This document shows positions 35,114-45,649 of a stretch of 64,000 nt of DNA, one piece after another. Both the position numbers and the translations under genes were made by a program. Position 1 is the first letter of the stretch; each line of letters begins with the position of its first letter. The notes under the pieces are model-generated. The model worked only from the letters and a program-made list of their open reading frames with translations. It did not search any database and was not told the DNA's origin. This DNA is from Ryuthela nishihirai (taxonomy: Eukaryota; Arthropoda; Arachnida; Araneae; Heptathelidae): NCBI GenBank assembly GCA_038380435.1, contig JAWZYU010000027.1, positions 2,787,156-2,851,155 of the forward strand, read 5' to 3'.

Positions 35114-35241
35114 CATATATCCATCTTGTTCCAAAGCATGTTTAAATGAATTTATACAAGGATAATGGAGATTGGGGATACACACTACTTCTCGAGGTGC
35201 TGATACAATGAATACAGTCATTGCAAGTAACATAATACCAT
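35114..35241 (-). CDS. HEATR5: HEATR5-like gene, exon B
   Basis: A 128-bp minus-strand exon with acceptor TTCCCTTCTAAACTAG at 35242-35257 and donor GTAAGA at 35113. It completes a split codon (G from exon A plus AT gives Asp) and reads DGIMLLAMTVFIVSAPREVV followed by CIPNLHYPCINEFKHALEQD, ending in phase 0. HEATR5A/B have a closely similar stretch (LLTAVTVFILS..PEV, C...FK..LE), immediately before the segment matched by exon C. Splice phases with both neighbours agree. Confidence 0.9.
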
Positions 35242-35727
35242 CTAGTTTAGAAGGGAAAAGAGCATGTTATTTGTTGGTAGAATAAGTTATTTTAATATTA
35301 TTATAAAACTGATGAGTAAAATCTAAAATATCATACATACACTGTTCAATGCATAACTGAAGTGAAGCAAATATTGATTTTCATAGTACTAATGTGATTT
35401 TATATAATTTTTCCAGTAATATTCGAGTAATAGTGTTGTACTCATATTTGCATCCAGTACAACTTGTGTATACCAAGTTCCTCCTCTGTTTGTTTTGGAT
35501 CACTAATAGGCACCAAAATAACACAGCAATATGAAACAAATAAGCAGCAGATAGCGGGCTGAGAACTAATAACACTGGGCAACAAATTATCATGCCTCTA
35601 AGATAAAAGTAGCCATTTCTTGAAGATTTCAAGGTGTTGAATATGAATATGACAATGAAAATGAAAAATTGGTTACAATTTCTGAGAAATATGCAATAGT
35701 TTCTTACATAATAGAGTAATATGTACA

Positions 35728-37494
35728 TACGACATGTATCCGTAAAACTCGGCTTCTGCTTCCAACGTTGCTTTGCCCGTCAGTTGTACAGCTGCTCAGG
35801 ATCATCTCTGGTGAGTGTCCAACAGTAGTCAGCCAACATTGAAGTGGACCAGTTTCCCTGGTATCGTTTCTCCATAGTTGCAATGACCTGATGAAAACGT
35901 TCACTGTGTTCATCACTAACCACGCTGCAGTTATTGAGGAAGAAATCTAAGTGGAAATGGAGAAAGTAGATCTTTAAGGGCATTATGCAACCAAGTTTGT
36001 GATACAGAGACAAATGTCCTTAACCAGTCTCTTGTAGTTGTCTGCCTGACATTCCCAAGGAATTTAGTTGACACCAGTTGAAACATGTCCCAAGCCTTTT
36101 TCTTGTCACCCTGAAGCAGGTTGTTGAACATCTGGTCTCTGAACAGCTCGTGGATCTGAGGACCCACAAAAATTCCCTCTTTAATTTTCACTAAGTCGAG
36201 GAATCTGTCAGCCAAGTACTTGAAAGCTGATGCAGTCTGGTCCATGGCTTTTATGAAATTTTTCATCACACCAAGTTTGATACGTAAGGACAGTAACAGG
36301 ATTTTGTGTGTTTCTGTCAGTGCTGGGTGTTCCACATTCTTCTCTCAGACCTTAAGAGATTTCCTCCAAGGCCAGTTTCTCTTCACGTAGTGCAAAGTCT
36401 TTGCTCAGCTGTCCCATTCACATAAGGAACAGCAGTACTTCATATATCCCAGCTGCAGACCCATCAACAGAGCCACTACCTTCAAGTCATAACAGAGATG
36501 CCAGCCATACTTGCTGTATTGAAGACAGTTCAACAGCTGTTTTAGATTGTTGTAGGTTTCTTTCATGTAGACAGTGTGTCCGACTGGAATGGAAGTCGAT
36601 TTCCATTTTGCAGCAACACTGCCTTGAGACTCAATTTCGAGGAGTCTATGAATAGTCGCCATTCTTGAGGGTCATGCTTGATTCTGAAGGCATTAATCAG
36701 GCCATCTACATCGGAGCAGAACACAAGGTCATCTTCCTTTCTGAAGTAAGGTGCAAACTGCTCATGATGAGTCTGAAATGAAGTCGCTCAGACATTTTCC
36801 TCGAGAAGATTCCATTAAGTCTTGATCCAAGTAACTCTGCTTTGGCCTTGGACAGCTCCAGATTGCGAACAAGATCATTCATTTCTTCTTCGGTGAGAAT
36901 GCGTGTTGCAGATGATGCAATTGTGGCATCATTAGACATCAAAGGCTGCAGAGAATCCAACGTCGGTTTGCCTCCCTCCTCATCATCTGAATTGATGGAA
37001 AATTCTTTCGGAGGTTTGGGAACGAGAAGGCCTTCGCAATGTGGAACTGGTCGGAGAGTAGATTGTATATTCGGGTATGCTATTGTCCACTTCTTTTTTC
37101 TTGTGATGCTTCCAAAACAGGTGGAACCATGCAGAAGTAGCAGTCATTTGTGTGATTGCTTGGCTCTCTCCAAACCATAGGAAGAGCAAACGGCATCGCC
37201 ACTTTTTCGCCTTTTCAGCCGGAAGATTTCTTGAACACATACTGCAGCATATGTGTGAGATTGGGCCCAGGCCTTGTGCTGGTCCCTGATCTTGCATCCA
37301 AAATAAAACTCATATGCCACTTTCACTATTGGATTAATGGCCCTTTTCTGGCTTGCAAATGTCACTTCCCCACAAATGGAACAAAATGTATCTGCACTAT
37401 TAACACAGTTAAGAAGCATCAGTACTGCTGGATTAAAACTGTAAGGATCACTTGTGTTGTACTTATGACTCAGGGGTAAATGGGAGTCGCTCAA
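35728..37494 (-). pseudogene. intronless relic of a widespread uncharacterised multicopy protein family
   Basis: A nearly complete but frameshifted minus-strand coding region. In order: TFCSICGEVTFASQKR with a following AYEFYFGCKIRDQHKAWA (zinc-binding-like Cys pairs); RPVPHCEGLLVPKPP (shifted frame, about 37040); LSKAKAELLGSRLNGI (36706-36960); IPVGHTVYMKETYNNLKQLL and GWHLCYDLKVVALLMGLQ with CCSLCEWDS (36405-36662); EHPALTETHKILLLSLRIKL, MKNFIKAMDQTASAFKYL, EGIFVGPQIHELFRDQMF (35931-36335); and SVVSDEHSERFHQVIATMEK with MLADYCW (35704-35916). This pattern recurs in many copies in arthropod and cnidarian genomes as an uncharacterised protein. Lack of introns and high copy number suggest it belongs to a mobile element, but no transposase fold or termini are recognised. 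Confidence 0.78.
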
Positions 37495-37639
37495 AAGACT
37501 TGCTCACCTTATGAGACGTTGCTTACAACTAACAATTGCATCATCTTTTGTCTGCGATCGTAACCTCAATCTCACGACTAAACTACATTGCATCAGACAA
37601 TGATGCATAAACTCTGGGGGTTGTGTGTATGGCAAGCTG

Positions 37640-38486
37640 TGTAACGCTCCAAAGATTTAAATACTTTTAAAGTTTTGGACCCTTTGATCCAATATTTATT
37701 CAAGCTCCAGATAGCTTAATTGGGTGTCAGGCAATAATAACAATTTGCCAAATAAGTTGAAATAGGATTCTTATTAATTACCAGCAGGCAATACTTAGCG
37801 AGTAAGAATTCAAAAATAAATGATTGTCAATAATAAATATATAATCAAAAATTTATCTACTACGTTGCTCAAGAGAAAAAATAGCAAAGATTCAAAAAGT
37901 TTCTATAACAAACAAATTTATTTCCAAATATTAAAACTCACCAACATCTGATGAAAATGTCGACTACAACTTTACATCTCTATTACTCCAACTACAATTC
38001 TGTGACAACATGTCACCTCACTTAACTCTGCTTCCAACTACCACCTACTACAACTTCCTCAACTCTTTAAACCTCCAACTAACTATATCTCAACTACCAC
38101 CTACTACAACTTCCTCAACTCTTTAAACCTCCAACTAACTACATCTCAACTACCAACTCTGTCTCTTTCTAACTCTGTGACCACATGCCACTGCTATATC
38201 ATGCGTTGTACAAAAGGCCGGCACGTGTCATGTTGCACACTGGTAAAGACATTTACATAAAGTGACAAGCACACAAGCTATGATGCAAGAGAGGGCGTGT
38301 CCTTGAACATGAGCGCTTTAGCGGGTGACAATCGAAAGTTCGGAGTTGTGCATGCACAACTCCTAAGCTCTTGGAAACGAGAGCTGTGATGCCAAAAATA
38401 AAATTAAAATCTCCAAAATGATAAATATAAGGTAAATTAAGCAAAACTGGTTAAGGTAAAGTAAAAGTGAATGAGGGGGCATCACA
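37640..38486 (-). mobile_element. solo LTR (family A), TSD GCTG
   Basis: An 847-bp reverse copy, TGTAACGCTCC to GGCATCACA, flanked by GCTG at 37636-37639 and 38487-38490. It carries GGAGTTGTGCATGCACAACTCC (about 38342), GGGCGTGTCCTTG, and an internal 56-bp tandem duplication at about 38041-38152 absent from other copies. No internal retrotransposon sequence is attached. Confidence 0.94.
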
Positions 38487-38489
38487 GCT

Positions 38490-39080
38490 GATGCAATATG
38501 TTGCAATCTGGAGTTTAAAATACAGTGTTGCGAAATGGTTACCTATGTACCTGATGCAGACTGAGTCGTTTGTAGATGACCATCTCTGTCTCTCCTAAAC
38601 AAGAGCCAATCAACAAATTTTATTGTCATTTTCATGTTCAGCACCTTGAAATTAGTAAAGATTGGCTATTTTCATCTCAAAGTCTTTTTGTGTGTTGCCC
38701 AGTGTAATTGCACCCAAATGACTGACTTCCACAATAGAAGGGAATGAAATGGGACAGACAAGTCCCTGGATGACAGAAGGGAAGGAACATTATTATTTAT
38801 TAGATTGTGTTTTCATGTGACAAAAGAGAAGGTTTAGCATGGGGAAATGTCTCACTGTTCATGCCCCCATCTAAGTTTAGATACCGTGAAATAGAAGGTC
38901 AATGGACAAAAGCAACTAGGTGTCAAATAAGAGTGAAGGTGAGAATTATTATCCTGCTATCTGCACATGAAAAGTGCCCAAGTCATAGGACACATGGGTC
39001 TAGATACTCTGAAAAACAGACATTGCCTTGAGAGAGATAGTCGACAACTGGAAAAAGCTCGGTGATTTTGTCAGAGTGAA
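38490..39080. other. no recognised gene
   Basis: An open stretch at 38807-39031 (plus strand, with KREGLAWGNVSLFMPPSKF) could be a decayed LINE endonuclease, but the match is too weak to call. No other structure recognised. Confidence 0.3.
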
Positions 39081-39084
39081 ATAT

Positions 39085-39310
39085 TACTTCAAATCTTCTT
39101 CAATTTTTGCTTTAAATTTAGCTGTAAGAAATCTTTTATTAATGCAGTCATATCATAGAAGAGCATCACTGGCATGTCTGTTGAGAAGAAAACCTACACC
39201 TTCGAAATACTTTCCATCCTCTCTCCCTCCCCGAAAAGAGAAATTTAAATTTATTTTTAAGTATCTGACCTTTACCTGTCCATGTGGTCTCTTGCAAGCC
39301 TAAGAAAATC
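39085..39310 (-). pseudogene. LINE endonuclease fragment (RTE/CFDP2-like)
   Basis: Reverse strand reads GLQETTWTG-like, then a block parallel to 30775-30960: TTTCTCTTTTCGGGGAGGGA, GTGTAGGTTTTCTTCTCAAC, CCAGTGATGCTCTTCTATGA, AAAGATTTCTTACAGCTAAA. So this is another copy of the 5' part of the same LINE. Confidence 0.75.
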
Positions 39311-39950
39311 TAAGTTATAACACTGGAATTCTTATGTGAGAATGTCAAAAGAATAATCTCTATGTAACATTCTCACATTCCACTACCTTCAGAGAGAAAG
39401 TGATTAGTACGATTTTTAAAGAAACTAGGTTTACTGAGAGATAAGGCCAATAATATCAAACAGCCCCCTAATCACAGGCATGGGGCAAAGACCCATTCCC
39501 CCACTGCTAAAGACTGAAGTCACCCATTCTGGTAGGAACTTCTTTTCTGGTAGGTACCCATTCTGGTAGGAACACCTTTTCAAGAACCAGAATTTAGATA
39601 GAAACTGACCTGCCTTAGACACATTATTCCAATATAGGATTAGCAATGCCAAACTTGATAAGCGAAGATTCCGGTATCAGCAATGGCCTCTGATCAGTAT
39701 TAACCATTGGCATTCATGGTTCATAAGGTATCCTGTGACTCTGTTCACTTAGAGCTGGCAACCCACAAGCAAACAAACACAGTGGCAGATTTTTCCTCAA
39801 CTGAGGTGACCAGAGCAGCAAGTCCAGGATCCATAATCAAGCTAAAGCCATAAACCAGTCCATTCTAATGGGTATAAATAGTCAGCACCAAGACACTATG
39901 AATTTGACCACTGTTCAACAGGGCAGAAAAGAAAAAAAAAAGTGGTCATG
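39311..39950. other. no recognised gene
   Basis: Unremarkable AT-rich sequence with a short local duplication (CCATTCTGGTAGGAAC at about 39524 and 39558). Confidence 0.35.
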
Positions 39951-39957
39951 GAGTATG

Positions 39958-40685
39958 TGTGATGCCCCATCGTTCACTTTTGCTTTACCTTAACCAGTTT
40001 TGTTTAATTACGTTATATTTATCATTTTGGGGATTTTTATTTCCTTTTCGGCATTACAGCACTCACATCCAAGTTTCTAGGAGTTGCGTACGCGCAACTC
40101 CGAACTTCCGACCGTAACCGTTAAAGCGCCCGTTAAAGCGCGTGCCAAGGACACGCCCCCTCTTGCGTCATAGCTTGCGTCCTTCGTCATTGTATGCAAA
40201 TGTCTTTCCCGGCATGCGCTGACCCATTGTCAAAACCGTGACCTGCGAGTCACCTGGAGCACTTGAGAGAGCAGAGAGCACTTGAGCACTGAGCACTTGA
40301 GAGTAGAAGCACTTGAGAGCAGAGTTGTAGAGAGAGCAGAGAGATGTAGTAAGGTGCATAGCACCGTGCGTGTAGCACAGAATTTAGTTTCTTCATTGAT
40401 GTCTTGGTGAGTTAATTATTTTGGAAATAAATCTATTTTGTTTTGTTATAAACTTTTGAGTCTATAGTTTTTTATCTTGAGCAACGCTAATTTAGGATCT
40501 TTTTTACATTAACTCTTATTTTGTTAAGAATCATTTTTGACTCTTACTTATGAACGCTCACTGGCATTTGAACCCTAAATCAACTTATTCTACATTTTGG
40601 CAATTTGTTAATTATTGCCTGGCGCCCGTCTAAGCTATCCGGAGCATAAAACTTTAAATATTTAGCATTTGTTTGGAGCGTTACA
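39958..40685 (+). mobile_element. solo LTR (family A), best-preserved copy, TSD TATG
   Basis: A 728-bp LTR from TGTGATGCCCCATCG to TTTGGAGCGTTACA, flanked by TATG at 39954-39957 and 40686-40689. U3-like features: GGAGTTGCGTACGCGCAACTCC palindrome (40081), GCGTGCCAAGGACACGCCCCC (40139), TTGCGTCATAGC and TATGCAAATG. An AATAAA at about 40424 probably marks the poly(A) signal. The 3' part holds ATTGCCTGGCGCCCG. Suitable as the reference copy for the family. Confidence 0.95.
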
Positions 40686-41310
40686 TATGGTCATCAGTAG
40701 GAAAAACTGATCTGACAGCTCTCCCCTTCCAAAGGAGAATATATCTTTTGAAAGGTACTAACAGTCTGCACAAGAAGGCAGGCAGAGTTGGACATTAGGT
40801 GCTAGGTCTGGCTGGTTTTGTGCATCATCACTGGGAACTGGTACACAGCTCTCCTTCTAGTTTATGTCTAGCTACCATTTGCAGACCTTGCATATGGTGC
40901 AATGTTTATAATAATTTGACTATGCCGTGTATTTTTCTTTCTTTTTTGATTTACATTTTTTTAATATCCTTGGCTGATTTGAGTTCTCTTAGATATGTAA
41001 GAAATTAAATATGTTCATACCTAAATGTCTCTCTGACATTCAAGCAGCTGTAGTCGTTTCTTCAAATAACCTCCTTTATGTTAATAGATGGTGTGAAGTG
41101 TAAGATACTATAACAGATTTAACGCAGCTAAGTCAGTATTGCTAGAGAGTTAGTATAGCTAGTTAGTAGAGTTAAATTAAAAACTTAATCACTATTCAAA
41201 CTGTTTTAGTATTGTTTTAGTAAATCAAAATAACATTTTGCTCGATGAATACAGGATAGCAGGATATTAGTCACTTCTTGTATGGTATGCGAAGTAAGCC
41301 CTTTCCTGTT
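40686..41310. other. no recognised gene
   Basis: AT-rich sequence between a solo LTR and the GIY-YIG retroelement tail. No homology recognised. Confidence 0.3.
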
Positions 41311-41319
41311 GCATGGATC

Positions 41320-41930
41320 ACACAATGATATTTAGAGCACCATAACTTGACATGTTTTGACTATTAATGTCTTCTTCAGAAGTTGTGTAAATGCTGATCA
41401 TGGAGTGATTTCCATGGGTGGGGTGAGTGGTAAATTTCTTCATTGCAGCACGCTTCTCTGTTTTGATATATCACCAGTTGTTCAGCGAGATCCAATTGAA
41501 ATGTGATTGGGAGGGGGGGGGGGGACAAATAATTTTGGTCTGTTCTCTTTTTCTCTACAGGATGTTAGTACCTTCGCAATTCAATTGTGGGCTCATTTCT
41601 GTATTAGAAACCACTCTCGCCAATGAGGTAGTTTGTTATTGCAGATGTATATCCCATTCATGTTCTTCTATCCGAGTTTGGCAGGACCCTTTTGCTTTGC
41701 CATAGTAAAGTTTATTGTTATTGCTGGTGCTTTCATATAATGGGATTTTATATACTCTCCTGTTTTTTCATTCTGGTCCTGATTGATTTTAATTATATTG
41801 ATTATAGTGTTGCTGGTTTTAATTGGCACTCTGTAATTGTAAGGTTGCAATGCATTTGTCAATGAATTTGCTAGCCATGGGATGTTCAGAATGCTAGAGA
41901 TAAACTTATTTTTCTTCGATTGCTGCACTG
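41320..41930 (-). pseudogene. retroelement C-terminal GIY-YIG-type region (Penelope-like or related)
   Basis: Minus strand: ISSILNIPWLANSLTNALQP with YNYRVPIKTSNTIINI (41668-41928), then a frame with TRIEEHEWDIHLQ and AREWF, KVLTSCREKENRPKLF (about 41540-41660). The order, hydrophobic linker then R.(K/E)EH..DI then a later I..LI-like end, is that of the GIY-YIG domain tail of Penelope-like and some LINE elements. Stops occur throughout. It differs in sequence from the element at 8490-11210, so it is a second family. Confidence 0.6.
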
Positions 41931-42106
41931 GTGTTGGCCAGTTGGGATATTTTTTGCCAAGTTTGTCTTGCCATGTTTTCAGCTAGTTTTAATATTTTTA
42001 ACAGGTAACCCACATTTTGGACATCTGAGAATATCTTTACAAGATTCACAGAGCATCAAACAGATGTCAGCCAAAACAGGATAATGACAGCCCCAGCCAA
42101 GCTAGA

Positions 42107-42690
42107 AGGTTAAAGGAGGACATAAAAAAATGGTTCAGAAATTTTAAAAAATTAGCCCATTTTATAAAGTACAATTTGCATCAACCATAGACTGGGAGCA
42201 TGCCACACTGCTTGCATGTGCATTCACTTTCTACAGAACCATAGTCCATGAGGCTATTGAAATAATGACCTCGCCATTCCCCACCTGCAACCAACACAAT
42301 GAAATTGCCTTTCACAACATGTGGAAAGAGGCTCTAAACAGACATCATTACGGCTGTTTAGAGCTTCATCACATAGTATCACTTCACTGAAGACGTAGTG
42401 CTGTCCTTGCTCCGAAAAACTTCTGAATTTTCTGCTAAAAACTTTTAACATGCAAATAGTTTGAAGGATAAACTTTAAAATTTTATTGCTCAACAGAGAA
42501 TTTTAAGTTATTTTTAATTAATTTCTGAGCAAGTAGTTCCTTTTAATTGTATACTATAAAAATTTGGTGAAACTGACTATTATAAAAACAATGTGAAATT
42601 GCATATTATACATAAGAATAAATTGTACTTTATAAAATGGGCTAATTTTTTTAAATTTCTGAACAATTTTTTTATGTCCTCCTTTAACCT
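42107..42690. mobile_element. long-terminal-inverted-repeat element (MITE-like), 584 bp
   Basis: Arms of about 71 bp (42107-42177 and 42620-42690), beginning AGGTTAAAGGAGGACATAAA, are near-perfect inverted repeats. The interior is non-coding and shares about 250 bp (from TTGCCTTTCACAACATGTGG to AATTTCTGAGCAAG) with 45975-46195. Family unknown; flanks (GCTAGA / GCCAAT) show no clear TSD. Confidence 0.82.
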
Positions 42691-42699
42691 GCCAATTCT

Positions 42700-43060
42700 T
42701 GCACTCATTAAATCATTTTGAAATAGTCATAACGAAGGAGTCTATCTTATTGTTGTGCTCCTTGCTAGAAAACATATTTAAAAAATTTTTAATACCAAAA
42801 AGTAAAAGTTATCTAATTTCAGACAAACTTTATGATTTGACTTCTGCATAAACTCACTTGTTCACAAAAATCATATCAGTTAATAGCCAGCATACATTAC
42901 AAGAATTTGGAGTTAAAAGACTCATGTCCCATTATCCTGCTTTACAAGAGATCCAAATTTTCAAAACCATAAACTCTAGAAAAGACCACAAAGTACAAAT
43001 TCAGTTTTCAAGTGCATTTGTCTGTTTTTACAAGCAGTGTATCAAACTTCATTCATTAAA
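42700..43060. other. intron sequence, nothing recognised
   Basis: AT-rich sequence between the inverted-repeat element and a SINE. A short open reading (42858-43073) shows no homology. Confidence 0.3.
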
Positions 43061-43067
43061 ACAAAGA

Positions 43068-43267
43068 AAATAAATATTCCCTCAATCAGCTGCTTGCCAC
43101 ATAGGTCTAACAGGAGCTTGTCAGTTTAATATGCCACAGCAGAAGGTCTGTGAAGATGGCAGGACCTCAGCAGAAAGACAACACAAACATCCATGCATTA
43201 CTCAGGGCTTGAACCCAGGTCCCTTTGATCCACAGCCAAGGACACTAACCATTCGGCTGCAGAACAG
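43068..43267 (-). mobile_element. SINE family 1, old copy
   Basis: Reverse copy with TCAATCAGCTGCTTGCCACA, AGGAGCTTGTCAGTTTAATA and the B-box region TTGAACCCAGGTCCCTTTG, ending in a degraded A box (ACTAACCATTCGGCTGCAG). Mutations in both boxes mark it as older than the 3772 copy. Confidence 0.88.
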
Positions 43268-43555
43268 TTATTAACACTAACTCTTCATATAATAGATTCA
43301 AGAAATTTCAAGCTTCAGTTCCTATTTACCTTTTCAATGCCATTCAGAATTAAATTAAATTTCTACTCAGTCATCTAAAGCACTATCTTTGCTCTGAAAA
43401 ACTTTTCGTATGATAAAATATTTTTAAACGAATTTGTTTCAGAAGCTGAACTTTAAATTTTGACAGGAAATTTACAGTAAACTATTTTTAGAAGTGCTGA
43501 ACTGTAAAATACGTCTTTACACATAGAGAAAAACAAATTTATATCAAACACCTAC

Positions 43556-43777
43556 CAGTTTTGGAATGCTCTATGATCTGTGCTAATCCACTTTGAAAAA
43601 GGTTTATCCACTCTTTTCCACATATACTGTTGAGCATCATATGAGAGGAGCACAGAGTATGTAAGCATTTAAGTATAACACCAAGCAGAAGAGAAAGCTG
43701 TTCAGAAATCATGTTAGCTATTTCTTGTAGAACTCCAATAAGCAGATGTAACACAATTGACAGTACTCCAAAGCTAC
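43556..43777 (-). CDS. HEATR5: HEATR5-like gene, exon A
   Basis: A 222-bp minus-strand exon. Acceptor TAG lies at 43778-43780 after a T-rich stretch; donor GTAGGT lies at 43555. It begins with two bases completing a codon, then reads SFGVLSIVLHLLIGVLQEIA, with LLLGVILKCLHTLCSSHMML and KEWINLFQSGLAQIIEHSKT, and ends with one base that pairs with exon B. The W..L.QS.LA pattern preceding DG..LLA..VFI matches the order in HEATR5A/B C-terminal HEAT repeats. Moderate conservation; identity rests mainly on order with exons B and C. Confidence 0.85.
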
Positions 43778-44184
43778 CTACAAATATAGATATTTATAAA
43801 TACAGATATTTTATAAATATTATTCTATGCATAAACCTGATTTTGTAGCTTCCTGTTGCATTTTTTAGAAACAGCATTTCAAATAAACAGAACATTTTTT
43901 AAATTTCAATATTTAAAATCTTAGTAATATAATTATAATTTATTAATTCTAAACCAGTGATGTTTTCTGCATAATTACATCTGAAAAAATAAATGAATTA
44001 ATCATGGGGGTTCTTCACTGTCAGACCACCATTTGACAATCAAGAATTAACTCCTTGTGTTACTTTTTCTCTACAGATTTAACCTTCCCAGAGAAATGAA
44101 AATTGAAGTTTCAAAGAATTTTTTTGCAGTCTTTGTCTATTTCTCTTACTGAAGTTCACTATATAACTGTAAATTATGACTTAC

Positions 44185-44304
44185 CTTTCTTCCACTCGTT
44201 TTTTGGGTGCTCGTTTTTTATGCTTGATATCCTCCATTGTATGTAGTTACTGGGCAGCTGGTCTTCACAAGGCAATTCAGGAACTTCCTTCTTGTCCCCT
44301 TCTT
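44185..44304 (-). CDS. candidate upstream exon of the HEATR5-like gene
   Basis: On the minus strand an open stretch reads DKKEVPELPCEDQLPSNYIQ, continuing WRISSIKNEHPKNEWKK, with a strong donor (AAAG/GTAAGT at 44185/44184). It leaves one G, which exactly fits the two-base start of exon A (giving Gly). The 5' boundary is uncertain: an in-frame TAA lies just upstream at about 44307 and the only nearby AG acceptor (TTAAG) lacks a pyrimidine tract. I do not recognise the peptide itself. Confidence 0.4.
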
Positions 44305-44429
44305 CTTAACCATTCATTTTTATTTACACTATAATTATTATTTGGAAACCTTACTTTTTTTCTTTGAAACAGAACAGTTCCCTCTCTGACTAGTTCCAAG
44401 TTACAACATAAAACATTTTGACTGATTAT

Positions 44430-44911
44430 TTAACAGCTGCTGGTATTGCGAGTGCCAAGGTCACAACCATTTGTGTCATCAACACCACTGCTCAGTTATG
44501 CAAATGTGCCTAGGTTGGAAACACGTTTCAGTGAGGTTAGAAGGAGCAGAAGCTTAGAGTTAGTGGTGGAGGAGGAGAGCTCTGCAGTAGTTTTTGTATA
44601 AAGCTTAGTGTTGTTTTTTTAGCAAAATTTGTTCAACTCATGACCTGTAATTTTCGTGAGTTCAGAAATTTATAAACATTTTATTATAGTAGGTTTGATT
44701 TGATCTAATTATTTCTTCTTCAGCAGATTAACAAGCAAACTAGTGTTTAGTTTTGTGATTAAGATTATTTTTGACATTCACTAACTTTAAATTTATCACA
44801 TATGGATGCTCAATTAAAATTTCAAACTCTAATTTTGGCTAATAGATTATTGCCTGGTACCTGAATTCTAAGATATCTGGCATGGTATCGATGATTAGGA
44901 GCATTATAGAG
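44430..44911 (+). mobile_element. diverged LTR fragment (family A), 5' end missing
   Basis: Shares ordered blocks with the solo LTRs: TATGCAAATG (44495), an R/U5-like stretch with GACATTCACTAACTTTAAATT, ATTGCCTGGTACCTGAATTC, GATATCTGG and GGAGCATTATA. Terminal sequences and TSD are not recognisable. Lies just upstream of the candidate exon at 44185-44304. Confidence 0.65.
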
Positions 44912-45640
44912 TGGTAAATGTTTGTCAATAAAAAGAAAATTAAAAGCAATAAATTTTTTTGTCTCTAAGAAAAGGGAACAAAAATGTATATCAAAAAGTT
45001 CCTAAAGTAAAGTAGTATTGTGATAATTATTGTATATCTGAAATTCTATAAAGTCATAGTAAGAGATAAAATCAGATTTAAATTTTAATTCACATATTGC
45101 AAAACTAGGCATTCATTGAACTAATTCAGTGAATATTTCAGTTCTGAACTAGTGTCACAACTGAAACATTGAAATGTGACATCTTCAGAATTGATTTTCT
45201 CTTGTGCGATTTGTTTCCTGAAATGGATATTGGTAATCTTCAAAAGAACAGTAAATTGAAGTTTTGAATATGATAGTGATATGAAGCATTCAAATCGCTA
45301 TCATATTATGCCACCTACGAAGCTATCATATTGTGCCACCCTACGAAGTTCACTCTTTCTGTGAATCCCCTACAAAGTCTCATTATTTCTGCAGACTTCC
45401 TACCAAGTCTTTCTGGAGCACTTCTCATTATTACCTAATATATTTTAACTGAAATATAGATCCTTGCAATAAGGATTCACTAATAGCCACAAGAATGGAT
45501 AATGTATGTCAATTTTTTATCTGTAGATCATTTATTGGCTATTTTGTAACTTTTATCTAAATATTTGAGTGAAGATGTTACTATGTCATCAACAGTCAAC
45601 TGCATCCCGTGATCTGGAGTGTAGCGATGGACTATGGTTG
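44912..45640. other. no recognised gene; short direct repeats
   Basis: A small triplicated motif (CTATCATATTRTGCCACCYACGAAG; ACGAAG/CAAAG with TCTTTCTG) lies at about 45297-45420. Otherwise unrecognised. Confidence 0.4.
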
Positions 45641-45649
45641 GAGGGGGGG

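Noticed and set aside
38807..39031. LINE endonuclease N-terminal fragment
   Set aside because: The pattern is suggestive but the catalytic motifs are absent and the match could be chance.
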